Below the pieces are notes generated by a model, which worked only from the letters and a program-made list of their open reading frames with translations, was not told the origin of the DNA and searched no databases. A stretch of 64,000 bases of DNA from JANNMJ01 sp031425525. GTDB taxonomy: Bacteria; Bacteroidota; Bacteroidia; Cytophagales; Hymenobacteraceae. The stretch covers positions 1-64,000 of the forward strand of contig JANPJM010000080.1 of assembly GCA_031425525.1 (NCBI GenBank), in the 5' to 3' direction. Numbering within the stretch: the first letter of the stretch is position 1; the number at the start of each line of letters is the position of its first letter. A program made the position numbers and the translations under genes. Of this stretch, positions 1 to 9,219 are shown piece by piece.

Positions 1-3000
1 GCGCCACGACGTTGCCGCCCACGATGGAGGCGAGGAAGTCCATATCGCCGTCGGCGTCCACGTCGCCCACGGCTAACCCGTTGGGCCGACCGCCGACCGA
101 CACATCGGCCCCGCCACCGAACGCGCCGCTGCCGTCGTTGAAGCGCACGCTCACCGTAGTCGCGCTGGTGCCGTTGTTGGCCACGAGCAGGTCGAGGTCG
201 CCGTCGCCGTCCACGTCGGCCACCTCCAGGCAGCCGGCGGTGGGATTGGCACCCACCGCCACGTCGGTGGTGCCGCCGAACGCCCCGCTGCCGTTGTTCA
301 GGCGTACGCTCACGTTGCTGCCGCCGGAGTTGGCCGTGAGCAGGTCGAGGTCGCCGTCCGCGTCCACGTCGGCCACCGCTATGGCTATCGGCCCGGAGCC
401 GACCGCCACATTCGTCGCGCCGCCGAACGCGCCGCTGCCGTTGTTGAGCCGGACGCTCGCCGAGTTGGCGTCGAAGTTGGCCGTGAACAGGTCGAGGTCG
501 CCGTCGCCGTCCACATCGCCCACCGCTACGTCGGCCACCCGGCTGTTGGCGGCAATGATGGTGATGAAGCCGCCAACGCCAAAAGCGCCGGCGCCGTTGT
601 TGAGGCGGATGCTCACCGTGCCGTTGTAGCTGGGGGCGAGCAGGTCCAGGTCGCCGTCGCCGTCGAAATCCGCCGCAACGACGCTCAGCGGGTGGGGGCC
701 TCCCGCTACCGAACCGCTGCCGCTGAACGTGCCACTGCCGTTGTTGACGCGCACGCTCACGGTGCCGTCGTTGAAATTGGGCGAGAGCAGGTCGAGGTCG
801 CCGTCGCCATCCACGTCGGCCACGGTGGGGGTCCGGGGAGCCGACCCCACGGTGGTGCTGGTGCCCGGCTGGAAATTGCCGCTCCCGGTGCCGCCCGCCG
901 CCGCCGTGAACTGGTGGACGTGGCCGCTGGCCAGGGTGGCACCGCCGGTGGTCGTGGCGGCGGTGGTAGTGGTCACCAACACGGTTTCACCCGCCTTGAA
1001 GTTGTTGGTGGGGTTGAACGTGATGGTCGAGCCGCTCACCGAGGCCACACCGCGCGTCGAGCCGAACATCCGGCCGCCGCGCTGCTGGCTGAACACCCGC
1101 ACCGCTTCCTGCGTGGCGACCGTGTTTTGCATAGCCTGCGAAAAGGTGACGGCCACGTCGCTGCCGGACAATGCATTCCGCAGGTTACGCGTCGGGGCCA
1201 GGGCCGTAATGGTGAGCGGAATCACCGTGAAAGCTACGCCGCCCGACGTACCGCTCGGCGTGGTAATCGTCACGTTGCCGGACGTCGCGCCCGCCGGCAC
1301 GGTGGCCGTGGCCGTGGTGGCGCTACTCACGCTGAAAGTCAGGGCCGCCGTGCCGTTGAAGCTCACGCCCGTGGCCCCGAGGAAGCCCGTGCCCGTCAGG
1401 GTGATGCTGGTGCCGAGGCTGGCGCTGGTGGGGCTGAGGCTGGCCAGCACCGGCGCGGGCGGCTGGTTGAGGCGCACGCTCACGCTGCTGGTCGGGAAGC
1501 TGGCGTTCGGGAGGTTGGCCGTCAGCACGTCCAGGTCGCCGTCGTTGTCCACGTCGGCGAGTACCATCATCGCCGGGAAGCCGTTGATGGCGAAGTTTGG
1601 GTTGAGGGCCGGGGGCGCGAACGCGCCGGTGCCGTCGTTGAGGCGCACACTCACCGTGCCCGAGTAGTTGCTGGTCAGCAGGTCGAGGTCACCGTCGGCA
1701 TCCACATCGCCGAGGGCAGTCCAGCCCGGCTGCACCAGCGTCGGCACATCCACGCGGCTGCCGAAGGTGCCCGTGCCATCGTTGCGCAGGGTGCTGGCCA
1801 CGTTCGAGCTGATGCAGGCCACCACGGCATCCAGGTCGCCGTCGCCGTCGAGGTCGCCAAGCTGCACGCCGTTGGCGGCGTTGCCCACGGCCAGCTCGGC
1901 GTTAGTCGCCGGGGCCGTGAAGCCCCCCGCCCCGCCGTTGAGGCGCACGCTCAGGGTGTTGCCGTTGAAGTTAGCCGTTAGCACATCTAGGTCGCCGTCG
2001 CCGTCCACGTCGCCCACGGCCAGCGAGATTGGCCCGTCGCCCACGGCCACTTCGCTGCCGGTGGCCGGCACGCTGAAGATGCCCGCCCCGTCGTTGAGGC
2101 GTACGCTCAGCTGGTCGGAACCGAAGTTCGTGTACAGCATATCCAGGTCGCCGTCGCCGTCCACATCGGCCGCTACCACCCAGCTGGGGCCGCTGGGCGT
2201 GGCCAATGCCTGGCTGCCGCTAAAGTTGCCCGCACCATCGTTGAAGCGCACGGCTATGGTGCCGGCAGTAGTTAAGTTAGGCGCGTTGCCGATGAGCCCA
2301 TCCAGGTCACCGTCGCCGTCGAGGTCGGCCAGGGCCAGGCAGTAGGCGCGCTGCGCCACCGGCAGCTCGGGGGCGGGGGCCGGGGCGAAGGTGCCGCTCC
2401 CGTTGCCCAGCCGGATGCTCACCGAGCTGCTGTTGTCGTTGGCCGTCACAAAGTCCAGGTTGCCATCGTTGTTGAGGTCGCCGGTGGCGATGCACTGCGG
2501 CGAGCTGCCCACGGCCGGGTTGGAGCCGGGCCGGAAGTTGCCCACCCCCGTGCCGCCCGCCGCCGCCGTGAACTGCTGCACCTGCCCCCGCGTCAGCGTG
2601 GCCCCATTGGTGGCCGTGGCGGCGGTGGTGGTCGTCACCAGCACCACGCTGTAGGGGTTAAGGCCCACGCCGGGGTCGGAGCCGCCGCCGAAGGTGCCCG
2701 CGCCGTTGTTCAGCCGCACGCTCACCGTGCTGACGCTGAAATTGGCCGTGAGCAGGTCCAGGTCGCCGTCGCCGTCCACGTCGCCCACGGCCACGCTGTA
2801 GGGGCTAGTGCCCACGGCGGGGTTGGGGTTGGTGGCCGGGGCCAGGAAGTTGCCCGCGCCCGTGCCGCCCGTGGCCGCCGTGAACTGGTACACCTGCTTA
2901 TTGGCCCCCTGCCCGCCGGTGTTCTGCACCGTCGGCGGCACCGTCACCGTCACGGTTTCGCCCGGCCGGAAGTCCGTCGCGGGGTCAAACGTGACCGTGC

Positions 3001-3286
3001 TCGTGCCCCCGCCGCTCACCACCCCTTGCCCGGCCCGCACCAACTGCCCGCCCCGCTGCTGGCTATGAATGCGGATGTTGCCCGCCGTGCCCGCCGAAAT
3101 CGCCTAGCTAAACGTGAGCGCCACATTGCCGGCGCGCGGCGCATTGCGCAGGTTGCGCGTGGGGCTGAGGCCAGTAAGGGTGGGCTGGGCCAGCGCCGCC
3201 AGCGGCAGCAGCAGCAAGGCCAGCCCCAGGCCGGTCAGCAGCGAACGAACGGGCCGGCCTCCGGGAAGCGAGCTAAAAAAACGCAT
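1..3286 (-). pseudogene. Large secreted FG-GAP/VCBS-repeat protein, interrupted by a premature stop; 3' part outside window
   Basis: Minus strand, start ATG at 3286-3284, where a signal peptide begins (basic n-region, Leu-rich core, cleavage after ALAQ near residue 33). Residues after it open an SbsA/Ig-like segment (SPTRNLRNAP, then VALTFS), and an in-frame TAG follows at 3106-3104. The same frame stays open past the stop to base 1 and reads on sensibly as AISAGTAGNIRIHSQQRGG. In related segments of this window the matching position is Gln (VTFSQAM), so a CAG to TAG change is the simplest explanation. Downstream are about a dozen FG-GAP/VCBS units with the Ca-binding signature DVDGDGDLDLL, two Ig-like SPTRNLRN segments and an IPT/TIG domain near 1290-1460. 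The family is exported by T9SS and probably surface-bound; the C-terminal sorting domain would lie beyond the left edge. It is either a pseudogene or read from an internal start. Confidence 0.8.
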
Positions 3287-3451
3287 AACCGAAGGGTAGC
3301 CGGGGTTGGGGCGGCAACTGCGGCCCGCTCCCTGCTCAGAACACGCCGTAATGGACGAAAAGGAAACGTGCAGCATATGGAGGAGGGAATCAGGATCGTG
3401 GCTGAAAAAAAGACCGCGCCAGCGCCCCACGGCGCCCCGGCTGGCAGCGCA

Positions 3452-3511
3452 CAAAAGTCCCCGCCAGGCCGGCCGGCCTCCTACCCACGCTTGTCCCCAT
3501 TTTGGGGATAG
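3452..3511 (-). promoter_or_regulatory. Dyad-plus-minus-7 promoter module, copy A
   Basis: Read on the minus strand: CTATCCCCAAAATGGGGACA at 3511-3492, then 33 nt, then ACTTTTG at 3458-3452. The dyad arms TCCCCA/TGGGGA flank a 3-nt loop. The ACTTTTG box matches the Bacteroidota -7 element (TAnnTTTG) at most positions, and no TTG is seen at the usual -33 spacing. It points at the FG-GAP gene starting at 3286. Five further copies with almost identical spacing occur at 13315, 13409, 18975, 28566 and 31876. Confidence 0.6.
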
Positions 3512-3560
3512 TGGCCGGCTTTTCTCGTGCCCGTCCACGCACCAGGCGGTCGGCAGCAGG

Positions 3561-3613
3561 GGTTACGAATGAGGCGGTTACGATTTAGAATCTTAACCGC
3601 CCCATTCGTAACC
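3561..3613. promoter_or_regulatory. 53-bp nested inverted repeat, likely operator of the XRE-like gene
   Basis: Arms GGTTACGAATG (3561-3571) and CATTCGTAACC (3603-3613) are perfect complements. Inside them GGCGGTTA (3573-3580) pairs with TAACCGCC (3594-3601), with one mismatch between the two blocks and a 13-nt centre. The dyad ends 52 bp before the XRE-like start at 3666. Its GTTACG core also occurs four times upstream of the second XRE-like gene (19651). A regulatory role as an operator is inferred; a transcript hairpin is the alternative. Confidence 0.6.
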
Positions 3614-3665
3614 ACGCGAATCGCCGGAGTTTGCGCGTTAGGGTGCCGTACCCACTTCCTCACCG

Positions 3666-4277
3666 ATGCCCCGCCACCCTTCCGCCTCGCGCACTCTGGC
3701 CGCCGCTATCCGCGCCTACCTGGGCATCAGCCAGACTGAACTGGGCCGCTGGCTGGGCGTGTCAGGCCCGCTGGTGAGTGGCGTCGAACTCGGCGCGAAG
3801 CGCCTGGGCGCGCCGGCCAGCGACCATCTGCGCCTGCTGGCCGCGTGTCTGCCGGCGGCGCTGCCTCCGGCGGCCTACACCGCGCGGCCGCCCACCGAGC
3901 CCCCGCTTGCACTGCCGGTCGCGCAAGCCCCGCCCCCGCTGGCCGGCACGGCACCCGACGCGCTACAGGCCCGGCTGGTAGATGCCACGGCGGCCATCGC
4001 CAGCCACCACGCCGCGCTGCTGCGCCAGCACCGCAGCGCCGAAGTGGCCGTCCGCTGGGTGGCCGCCCTGCCCGCGCTGCAAGCTGCCGTGCCAGCACTG
4101 GCGTCCCCGGTGCAGGCCCGCGCCGCGCGGTGGCTGGCGTTTCGCACCGCCGAGCTGGCCGACCGGGCCGCCCCCGGTGCCCCCGCCGACCCGGCGGCCC
4201 GCGCCCTGGCCGGCCTACGCCTGGCCCTGCTCGAAGCTGAGGCCGCTACCCTGCGCCAGTGGCTGGACGAGGCGTGA
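3666..4277 (+). CDS. XRE-like helix-turn-helix regulator, 203 aa
   Basis: Residues 8-60 form an XRE-type helix-turn-helix (AAIRAYLGISQTELGRWLGV, then a recognition-helix region ending near GAKRLG), followed by a Pro/Ala-rich linker and an Ala/Leu/Arg-rich, probably all-helical C-terminal half without a recognised domain. The start is ATG 3666, 52 bp downstream of the 53-bp GTTACG dyad. A second protein of the same build (177 aa, 19118-19651) lies elsewhere in the window and also has GTTACG inverted repeats upstream, so both probably regulate themselves. The target genes are not evident. The gene stands alone and is followed by a hairpin terminator at 4306-4344. Confidence 0.75.
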   Translation: MPRHPSASRTLAAAIRAYLGISQTELGRWLGVSGPLVSGVELGAKRLGAPASDHLRLLAACLPAALPPAAYTARPPTEPPLALPVAQAPPPLAGTAPDALQARLVDATAAIASHHAALLRQHRSAEVAVRWVAALPALQAAVPALASPVQARAARWLAFRTAELADRAAPGAPADPAARALAGLRLALLEAEAATLRQWLDEA

Positions 4278-4305
4278 GCGCGCCAACGGAAATGCCGGTC
4301 CCAGC

Positions 4306-4344
4306 AAAACGCCCCTCCCACGTAACTGTGCGGGAAGGGCGTTG
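4306..4344 (+). terminator. Hairpin terminator after the XRE-like gene
   Basis: AACGCCC..TCCC pairs with GGGA.GGGCGTT across a short loop, 29 bp after the stop codon at 4277. There is no strong T-run after it, so its efficiency is uncertain. Confidence 0.5.
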
Positions 4345-4436
4345 GCTGAGGGCGCCAATCAGGCGTAGCGGGGCGCCGGCGGGCGCGGGGTTGGGCGAGA
4401 GGGTGAGGGCCGCTGGCCCGCGCCAACCCGGCGGGG

Positions 4437-4505
4437 TTACGCCATCGCCGCCGCCGGCTGCGCGGGCGCGGCCTGTTGCTGCCAGGCGTCTTCCAGCGCC
4501 GGTAC
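4437..4505 (-). pseudogene. Tail fragment of an AmpG-like permease gene
   Basis: The minus strand from about 4505 down to a TAA at 4439-4437 reads VVPALEDAWQQQAAPAQP and four more residues. This resembles the C-terminal tails of the two MFS proteins ending at 9879 (LETLEDTWQAQEA) and 29071 (VAALEETWLAQEA). Nothing of the transporter body precedes it; the frame is closed upstream. At about 4585-4615 a second remnant matches the end of the DUF1624-like gene at 7424 (shared stretch around TACCCGCTGTGCCGCTGGTT). Together they look like deletion or recombination scars of locally duplicated genes. Confidence 0.45.
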
Positions 4506-4530
4506 CACCTAGCCGCCAGCCGGCCGCGTG

Positions 4531-4576
4531 GCGGGTCTGGAGACCCGCGAATAGCCCGCACGGGGCTGGAGCCCCG
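4531..4576. repeat. Two adjacent short hairpins of one pattern
   Basis: GCGGGTCT-GG-AGACCCGC at 4531-4548 and CGGGGCT-GG-AGCCCCG at 4561-4576 are perfect stems with the same two-base centre and CT/AG closing pairs. They may be intergenic palindromic repeats of a REP-like family; no function is assigned. Confidence 0.5.
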
Positions 4577-4669
4577 CGCGAATGCCCCGGGCGAACCAGC
4601 GGCACAGCGGGTACCATCACCACCACCGCCGCCCGGCGCGCTAAACTTGACGCACTAAGTGGTCAGCCT

Positions 4670-4690
4670 CAAGTTTCAAGCTGCAAGCTA
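4670..4690. repeat. Short tract of degenerate 7-bp repeats
   Basis: Three heptamers follow each other: CAAGTTT, CAAGCTG, CAAGCTA. They resemble the longer heptamer tracts at 14196, 14689, 19861, 20389 and 58373. The tract lies 60 bp beyond the stop of the MBOAT gene. Confidence 0.5.
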
Positions 4691-4750
4691 ATCAACTGAT
4701 AAGCAAGCAAAAAACGAATGTCAAATGCTGGCTAATTTCTGGTCGACCGC

Positions 4751-6238
4751 TTAAAACTGAAAGTAGATAAACGAGCTGCTGCTCTTCTGCGTCAGCACCA
4801 GCAGCACGAGCATCGCCGCCCACACTAAGCCGAGCAGCCACCAGGGCACGCGCGCCGCCACCTGCGTTAGCGACGTATCGCGCATCAGCCAGTGGGCGCC
4901 CACCAGCCCGACCGACAGGACGCCCACTTTGAGCAGGTCGATCGTGGTCAGCAGGGGCTTTCCGTCGGGCAGCAGGCCGAACATCGCGAGCAGGATGCGC
5001 GAAGCGGTGCCGAAATCGGGCGCCCGGAAAAAGACCCACGTCACGTTCACCAGCAGAAGCGTGAGCAGCCCCAGACCAAAGCGGCCCAGCGCCTTGCCGG
5101 CCGCAGAAGGTGGCGCCAGCGAGGCCTGATGCAGCACGGTCTCCGCTACGTGGGCCGGCAGGGGCTGCCCCCGGCGCCCCCCGGCCCAGCCGCGCACCAG
5201 CCGCTCGACGCACAGAAACAGGCCGTGCAGCGCGCCCCACACCACGAAGGTCCAGGACGCGCCGTGCCAGAGGCCGCCGAGCAGCATCGTGAGCATCAGG
5301 TTGAGGTAGGCGCGGGCCGAACCCCGGCGGTTGCCGCCGAGCGGAATGTAGAGGTAGTCGCGCAGCCAGGTGGAGAGGGTGATGTGCCAGCGACGCCAGA
5401 AGTCGGAAAACCCGATGGCCGCGTAGGGGTAGCGAAAGTTGTCGGGCAGCACGAACCCCAAGCACAGCGCCACCCCGATGGCGCAGGTAGAGTAGCCGGC
5501 GAAGTCGCAGAAGATCTGCCCTGAAAACGCCAGTACGCCCGCCCACGCATCGAGGCCGGCCACCGGAAACGGCACCCCAAACACGCTGTCGGCGGTGGGG
5601 GCCAGCAGCCCGTCGGCTACCACCACCTTCATCCACAACCCCAGCGAAAGCAGGAACAGCCCCCACAGCAGCTGCTGCCGATTGGCTTGGCGCGGCGCGT
5701 AGAACTGCGGAATCAGGTCGGCGGGGCGCACGATGGGACCGGCCACCAGGTGCGGAAAAAACGTAACGAACAGCGCGAAGTTGAGAAACGACGGCTCGGG
5801 CGGCGCCTGCCGCCGGTACACGTCCAGGGTGTACGAGAGGGTGACGAAGGTGTAAAAGGAAATGCCCACCGGCAAAATCAGGTCGGGCTTGGCGGCGTGG
5901 AAGGCGATGCCCACCGCGCCGAGCAGAGCCGTGAAGTTGTCGAGCAGAAAGCCGCCGTACTTGAAGAACGAAATCAGCCCCAGATTCAAACCCAGGCTCA
6001 CGCCCAGCAGCAGCTTGCGCGGCCCCGGCCGCTCCTCGCGCGAGATGAGGCGGGCGATGTAAAAGTCTACCGCGGTGGCCAGCCACAGCAGCAGCACGAA
6101 CGGCGGGTTCCAGACGGCGTAGAACAGGTAGCTCGCCAGCAGCAGATTGATTTTCTTGACCCGCCACGCCAGTGGCAGGTGGTGCAGCACCAGCAGCACC
6201 CCAAAAAACAGCACGAAACCGTAGGAGTTGAAGACCAT
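4751..6238 (-). CDS. MBOAT-family membrane O-acyltransferase (AlgI/DltB-like), 495 aa
   Basis: A polytopic membrane protein with the MBOAT signature. It has the conserved DFWRRWHITLSTWLRDYLYI stretch followed by PLGGNRRG, and LGGLWHGASW, whose His is the expected catalytic residue. About ten hydrophobic segments span the chain and the length is normal for the family (about 470-500). Family members move acyl groups, usually acetyl, from the cytoplasm to an extracytoplasmic polysaccharide or lipid. The start ATG at 6238 is followed by a typical first membrane segment. It lies 15 bp downstream of the SGNH-like gene (6254-7324), the usual partner, so the two form one operon. The glycan substrate cannot be read from the sequence. 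Confidence 0.9.
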   Translation of the reverse strand: MVFNSYGFVLFFGVLLVLHHLPLAWRVKKINLLLASYLFYAVWNPPFVLLLWLATAVDFYIARLISREERPGPRKLLLGVSLGLNLGLISFFKYGGFLLDNFTALLGAVGIAFHAAKPDLILPVGISFYTFVTLSYTLDVYRRQAPPEPSFLNFALFVTFFPHLVAGPIVRPADLIPQFYAPRQANRQQLLWGLFLLSLGLWMKVVVADGLLAPTADSVFGVPFPVAGLDAWAGVLAFSGQIFCDFAGYSTCAIGVALCLGFVLPDNFRYPYAAIGFSDFWRRWHITLSTWLRDYLYIPLGGNRRGSARAYLNLMLTMLLGGLWHGASWTFVVWGALHGLFLCVERLVRGWAGGRRGQPLPAHVAETVLHQASLAPPSAAGKALGRFGLGLLTLLLVNVTWVFFRAPDFGTASRILLAMFGLLPDGKPLLTTIDLLKVGVLSVGLVGAHWLMRDTSLTQVAARVPWWLLGLVWAAMLVLLVLTQKSSSSFIYFQF

Positions 6239-6253
6239 ATCGGGTGGGGCGGG

Positions 6254-7324
6254 TTAACGGGGCGCGGCCGAAGCCGCCGCCACCGAGTGAGCGCGGATGA
6301 TCCAGCCGGTTTGCTGCTCCACGATCGGAATCAGCGCCTGCGTGAACGTGACGGCGTCGGCGGGCGCCAGGTGCGACCATTCGGGGCACTCGAAGCCCGC
6401 CAGCGCCGGGTAATCGGCGTAGTGGATGCCCGGCGCGCGGGTGACGGCCAGCAGCTGATCCCAGTACTCGGCGCGGGGATAATTGCGGGTTTCCGTCTGC
6501 CGATAGAGGCCACTCGATGGGGTGCGCACGAACAGCACCCGCCCGCCGCGCCCCCGGATCTGGTCAACCGCCCGCTTGGCCGCTTGCAGCATCGTCCGCA
6601 GGGTATCGCCCCCGGCGCCGTGCTTCTGCTGACCGGCGCCCAAATGCCGCCACACGCCTTTCATCTGGCCCTGCATGGCGGTATCGGCCACGAACTTGGC
6701 CGACATCCAGCTTTGCCGCTCGAAGCTGTTGAAGGAAAAATGGGGGGAGAAATGCGGCGGCTCGAACACCCCCGGACGGTTCGGCAGCGGCAACGGCTCC
6801 AGAAAGGCCGTCAGGGTCAGCTTGTTTTCGTCGAGCAGCACCAGCTGCGATTCCAGCCCCCGGTTGAGGTGAAAGCTGAGCTGCTGCGCCAGCGACCACT
6901 TCGGGTAGGCTTTGAGCCGGTCCATCGCCCAGTTTTCCTGCCGCGCGCCCGTCGGCGCGAAAAACAGCCCCTCCGTCACGTCCACGATCACCGTCCCGTT
7001 GAAGGCGGGGTCATTGCCCAGGTCGGTGAGCACGGGCCGAGGCGAGGCGCCCTCGATGGCCAGCATAATCGGCCGCTGCCCGCTGATGCCGGCCCACGTA
7101 TCGAGGTCCACATCGAACTTGATGCGCGACGAGCCGATCAGCACCGGCCGCGCCGGGCTGCTCTGGTAAATGCGCTTCCGCGTGTTCGCCCACAGGCTTT
7201 CGTCGTCGTTGTAGGAGATCGGGAAACCCTGGCCGCGCCAGTACATTTCCCACCCGCCCACGAAGGTGCCGGTGAGCAGCGCCGCCAGTAGGCCGGCTTT
7301 TACGAGTGAAGATGAGGGCATCAC
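6254..7324 (-). CDS. SGNH-like partner of the MBOAT acyltransferase (AlgJ/DltD-like), 356 aa
   Basis: The N-terminal hydrophobic segment (about residues 7-25) looks like a membrane anchor or uncleaved signal, placing the rest in the periplasm. VLIGSSRIKFDVD near residues 62-75 carries the SGNH block I Ser, and CPEWSHLAPADA near residue 310 provides a plausible block V catalytic His. Such proteins take the acyl group presented by an MBOAT protein and transfer it to an extracellular glycan. The gene sits directly upstream of the MBOAT gene with 15 bp between them, in line with one polysaccharide O-acylation unit. It is first in its transcript; the 99 bp upstream are AT-richer than the surroundings and probably hold the promoter. 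Confidence 0.75.
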   Translation of the reverse strand: MMPSSSLVKAGLLAALLTGTFVGGWEMYWRGQGFPISYNDDESLWANTRKRIYQSSPARPVLIGSSRIKFDVDLDTWAGISGQRPIMLAIEGASPRPVLTDLGNDPAFNGTVIVDVTEGLFFAPTGARQENWAMDRLKAYPKWSLAQQLSFHLNRGLESQLVLLDENKLTLTAFLEPLPLPNRPGVFEPPHFSPHFSFNSFERQSWMSAKFVADTAMQGQMKGVWRHLGAGQQKHGAGGDTLRTMLQAAKRAVDQIRGRGGRVLFVRTPSSGLYRQTETRNYPRAEYWDQLLAVTRAPGIHYADYPALAGFECPEWSHLAPADAVTFTQALIPIVEQQTGWIIRAHSVAAASAAPR

Positions 7325-7423
7325 AGGAGAAAATTATCGTCGTGCCGTGGGGGTACCGACGCGCTTGTCAGCGGCAAATATGCGGTAAAATAAGTATTAT
7401 CTCCGTTTGAAATAAAGCCAGCC

Positions 7424-8662
7424 TTACAGGTAGCTCAGCCACCACGCCCCGCCCCGCGCCTTCACGCCTGCAAACCAGCGGCACAGCGGGTAGAGGGCCA
7501 GCACCACCCCCGCCCACACGGCATAGACGACGGGCAGGCCGAAGCCCCAGGCCGCAGGCGTAGGCGGCAACAAGGAGCCGAAGCGGAGCAGGTGATACGG
7601 ATCTATACCTAAGGCAATGGCCGTCAGGCGGGCCACCGCGTGGATCAGCAGCAGGTGCAGCACGTAGTAGAAGAGCGGCACCCGGCCGAAGGTGACGAAG
7701 AAGCGCTTCCCCGCCCCTTGAGGCACCCGCTCCAATAGCGGCAACGCGGCGATGGCCGGCCCGAGCGTCATCAGCACATAAAGCAGCGCGGGCGGGTATT
7801 TCTGCACGTCCAGAAACGAGAACACCGTCAGCAGTAAGGTACGCTGCGGCGTCCAGGGCGTGGTGTCGCCGTAGCCGGCCAACAGGCCCAGCGCGATGAA
7901 GCCGGCGATCAGCCCCAGCCCCAGGTCGAGCAAAACGCGCTGCCGGCGCGCCGGGGGCAGCGCCAGCAGCGCGCCGAAGCCGTAGCCGGCACAGATGACG
8001 CCCACCCAGGGCAGCAGCGGGTAGGCCACGAAGAAGGCGTAGCCCGGCGTCACTTGCAGCAGCCCGCGCTCATGCAGCACCGTCCAGAGCCAGGCGGCCC
8101 CGCCAAACTGCGCGGGCACCAGCGGGTCGAGCAGGTTATGGCCGACGATGATCAGCACCCCCAGGCCCGCCACCACCCGTACGGACAGCGCGTAGCTCAG
8201 GCCCGCCAACGCCACCATCGCCCAGCCAATGGCCCAGATGACGCCGCCAGCCGTGATTTGGTAATCGAGGTTGAAGAACCAGCCGAACCGCACCACCGTC
8301 AAGTCCAGCACCACCAGCCACAGCCCGCGCGTGAGCAGGAAGCGCGTGGTTTCGGCGCGGGTGCGCCCCCGGCTGCCGTAGAGATAGGCGCTCGCGCCGG
8401 CCAGCAGCACGAAAGTGGGCGCACAGAAGTGCGTCACCCAGCGAGTGAGGAAATACGCGGGCGTAGTTTGGGTGAGGTCGAGCGGGCCGAAGCGGGCATT
8501 GGTGAAAAAGTCGCGCACGTGGTCGAGGGCCATCAGCACCATCACGATACCGCGCAGCAGGTCGGGGGCGTCGAGGCGGAGCCGGGGGCGCGCAGGAGCG
8601 GGCGGCGTCACTAATCCGGGGCCGGCCGGAATGGTCACGGTGGAGGAAAGGGTCTGGCTCAT
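7424..8662 (-). CDS. DUF1624/HGSNAT-like multispanning membrane protein, 412 aa
   Basis: Residues 30-110 read LDAPDLLRGIVMVLMALDHV, then RDFF, then about ten further membrane helices. This is the layout of the DUF1624 and heparan-alpha-glucosaminide N-acetyltransferase-like families (a D..RG..M..M..DH motif in helix 1). Those are thought to acetylate sugars across a membrane, but the substrate here is unknown. The start at ATG 8662 (MSQTLSS) is preferred over 8719, because the longer version would overlap the preceding gene. It lies 23 bp after the VOC-family gene and is the last member of the minus-strand operon that starts at 13170. A short copy of its 3' end recurs near 4585-4615. Confidence 0.75.
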   Translation of the reverse strand: MSQTLSSTVTIPAGPGLVTPPAPARPRLRLDAPDLLRGIVMVLMALDHVRDFFTNARFGPLDLTQTTPAYFLTRWVTHFCAPTFVLLAGASAYLYGSRGRTRAETTRFLLTRGLWLVVLDLTVVRFGWFFNLDYQITAGGVIWAIGWAMVALAGLSYALSVRVVAGLGVLIIVGHNLLDPLVPAQFGGAAWLWTVLHERGLLQVTPGYAFFVAYPLLPWVGVICAGYGFGALLALPPARRQRVLLDLGLGLIAGFIALGLLAGYGDTTPWTPQRTLLLTVFSFLDVQKYPPALLYVLMTLGPAIAALPLLERVPQGAGKRFFVTFGRVPLFYYVLHLLLIHAVARLTAIALGIDPYHLLRFGSLLPPTPAAWGFGLPVVYAVWAGVVLALYPLCRWFAGVKARGGAWWLSYL

Positions 8663-8685
8663 CCGGTATCGTGCGAAAAAAGGGA

Positions 8686-9141
8686 CTACTGCTGCACCGC
8701 GTCGTTGATCTCGATCCAATACCCGTCGGGGTCTTGAAAATAGATTTGCCGGATTCCGTCGTCACGGCGGTTGATGGTGTGGGTGGCGCCGGGCCAGTCG
8801 GAGTAGGGGATTTTCAGCGCGTCAAGCCCCCCTACAAAATCATCGAATCGCGCGGTAGCCAGCGCCAGGTGGACGCCCTTGTTGACGGCCACCGGCTCTT
8901 TCACCCCGGAAATCAGGTGCAGCTCTTTGCTCTGCCCCAACGATAGCCACCGGATGTTGGCTAGCGTCGTTCGTTTAGGAATATCCGGTAATTGCAGGGT
9001 CTTTTTGTAAAACTCAGCCGAACGATCCACGTCCTTGACGGAAAGTGCTAGATGGTTGAAGGTGAACGCGAACGCCGGGGCGTCCTGCGCCCGGAGCGGA
9101 CCGGAGGTCAGCAGGAGAAGGAGGAGCAGGAACCGTTGCAT
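8686..9141 (-). CDS. Secreted VOC/glyoxalase-fold protein, 151 aa
   Basis: A signal peptide (Leu-rich, cleavage after PLRAQ near residue 19) is followed by a single vicinal-oxygen-chelate module. It has FNHLALSVKDVDRSAEFYKK at the N-terminal side, the paired VHLALAT strand, and IYFQDPDGYWIEI with the usual metal-ligand Glu. VOC proteins include lyases, dioxygenases and binding proteins, so the reaction is open. Being exported is unusual for a glyoxalase and suggests a periplasmic task. It lies in the operon 79 bp after the cupin gene and 23 bp before the DUF1624-like gene. Confidence 0.8.
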   Translation of the reverse strand: MQRFLLLLLLLTSGPLRAQDAPAFAFTFNHLALSVKDVDRSAEFYKKTLQLPDIPKRTTLANIRWLSLGQSKELHLISGVKEPVAVNKGVHLALATARFDDFVGGLDALKIPYSDWPGATHTINRRDDGIRQIYFQDPDGYWIEINDAVQQ

Positions 9142-9219
9142 CGTGGGATAGCTGAGGGTGGAATGGGGTGGGCATCCTTGTAAGCGGCAGAATCTGCGTT
9201 GGGCGGCGGCAGTAGCGGC

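Noticed and set aside
12..3068. Plus-strand open frames rich in Ser-Arg-Ser-Pro over the left 3 kb
   Set aside because: They are antisense shadows of the DGDGDLDL repeats of the minus-strand FG-GAP gene; the repeat pattern alone creates them.
4692..6389. A 565-codon minus-strand frame over the MBOAT gene
   Set aside because: It lacks membrane helices or motifs, and the overlapping 495-residue frame has full MBOAT motifs; high GC makes long spurious frames.
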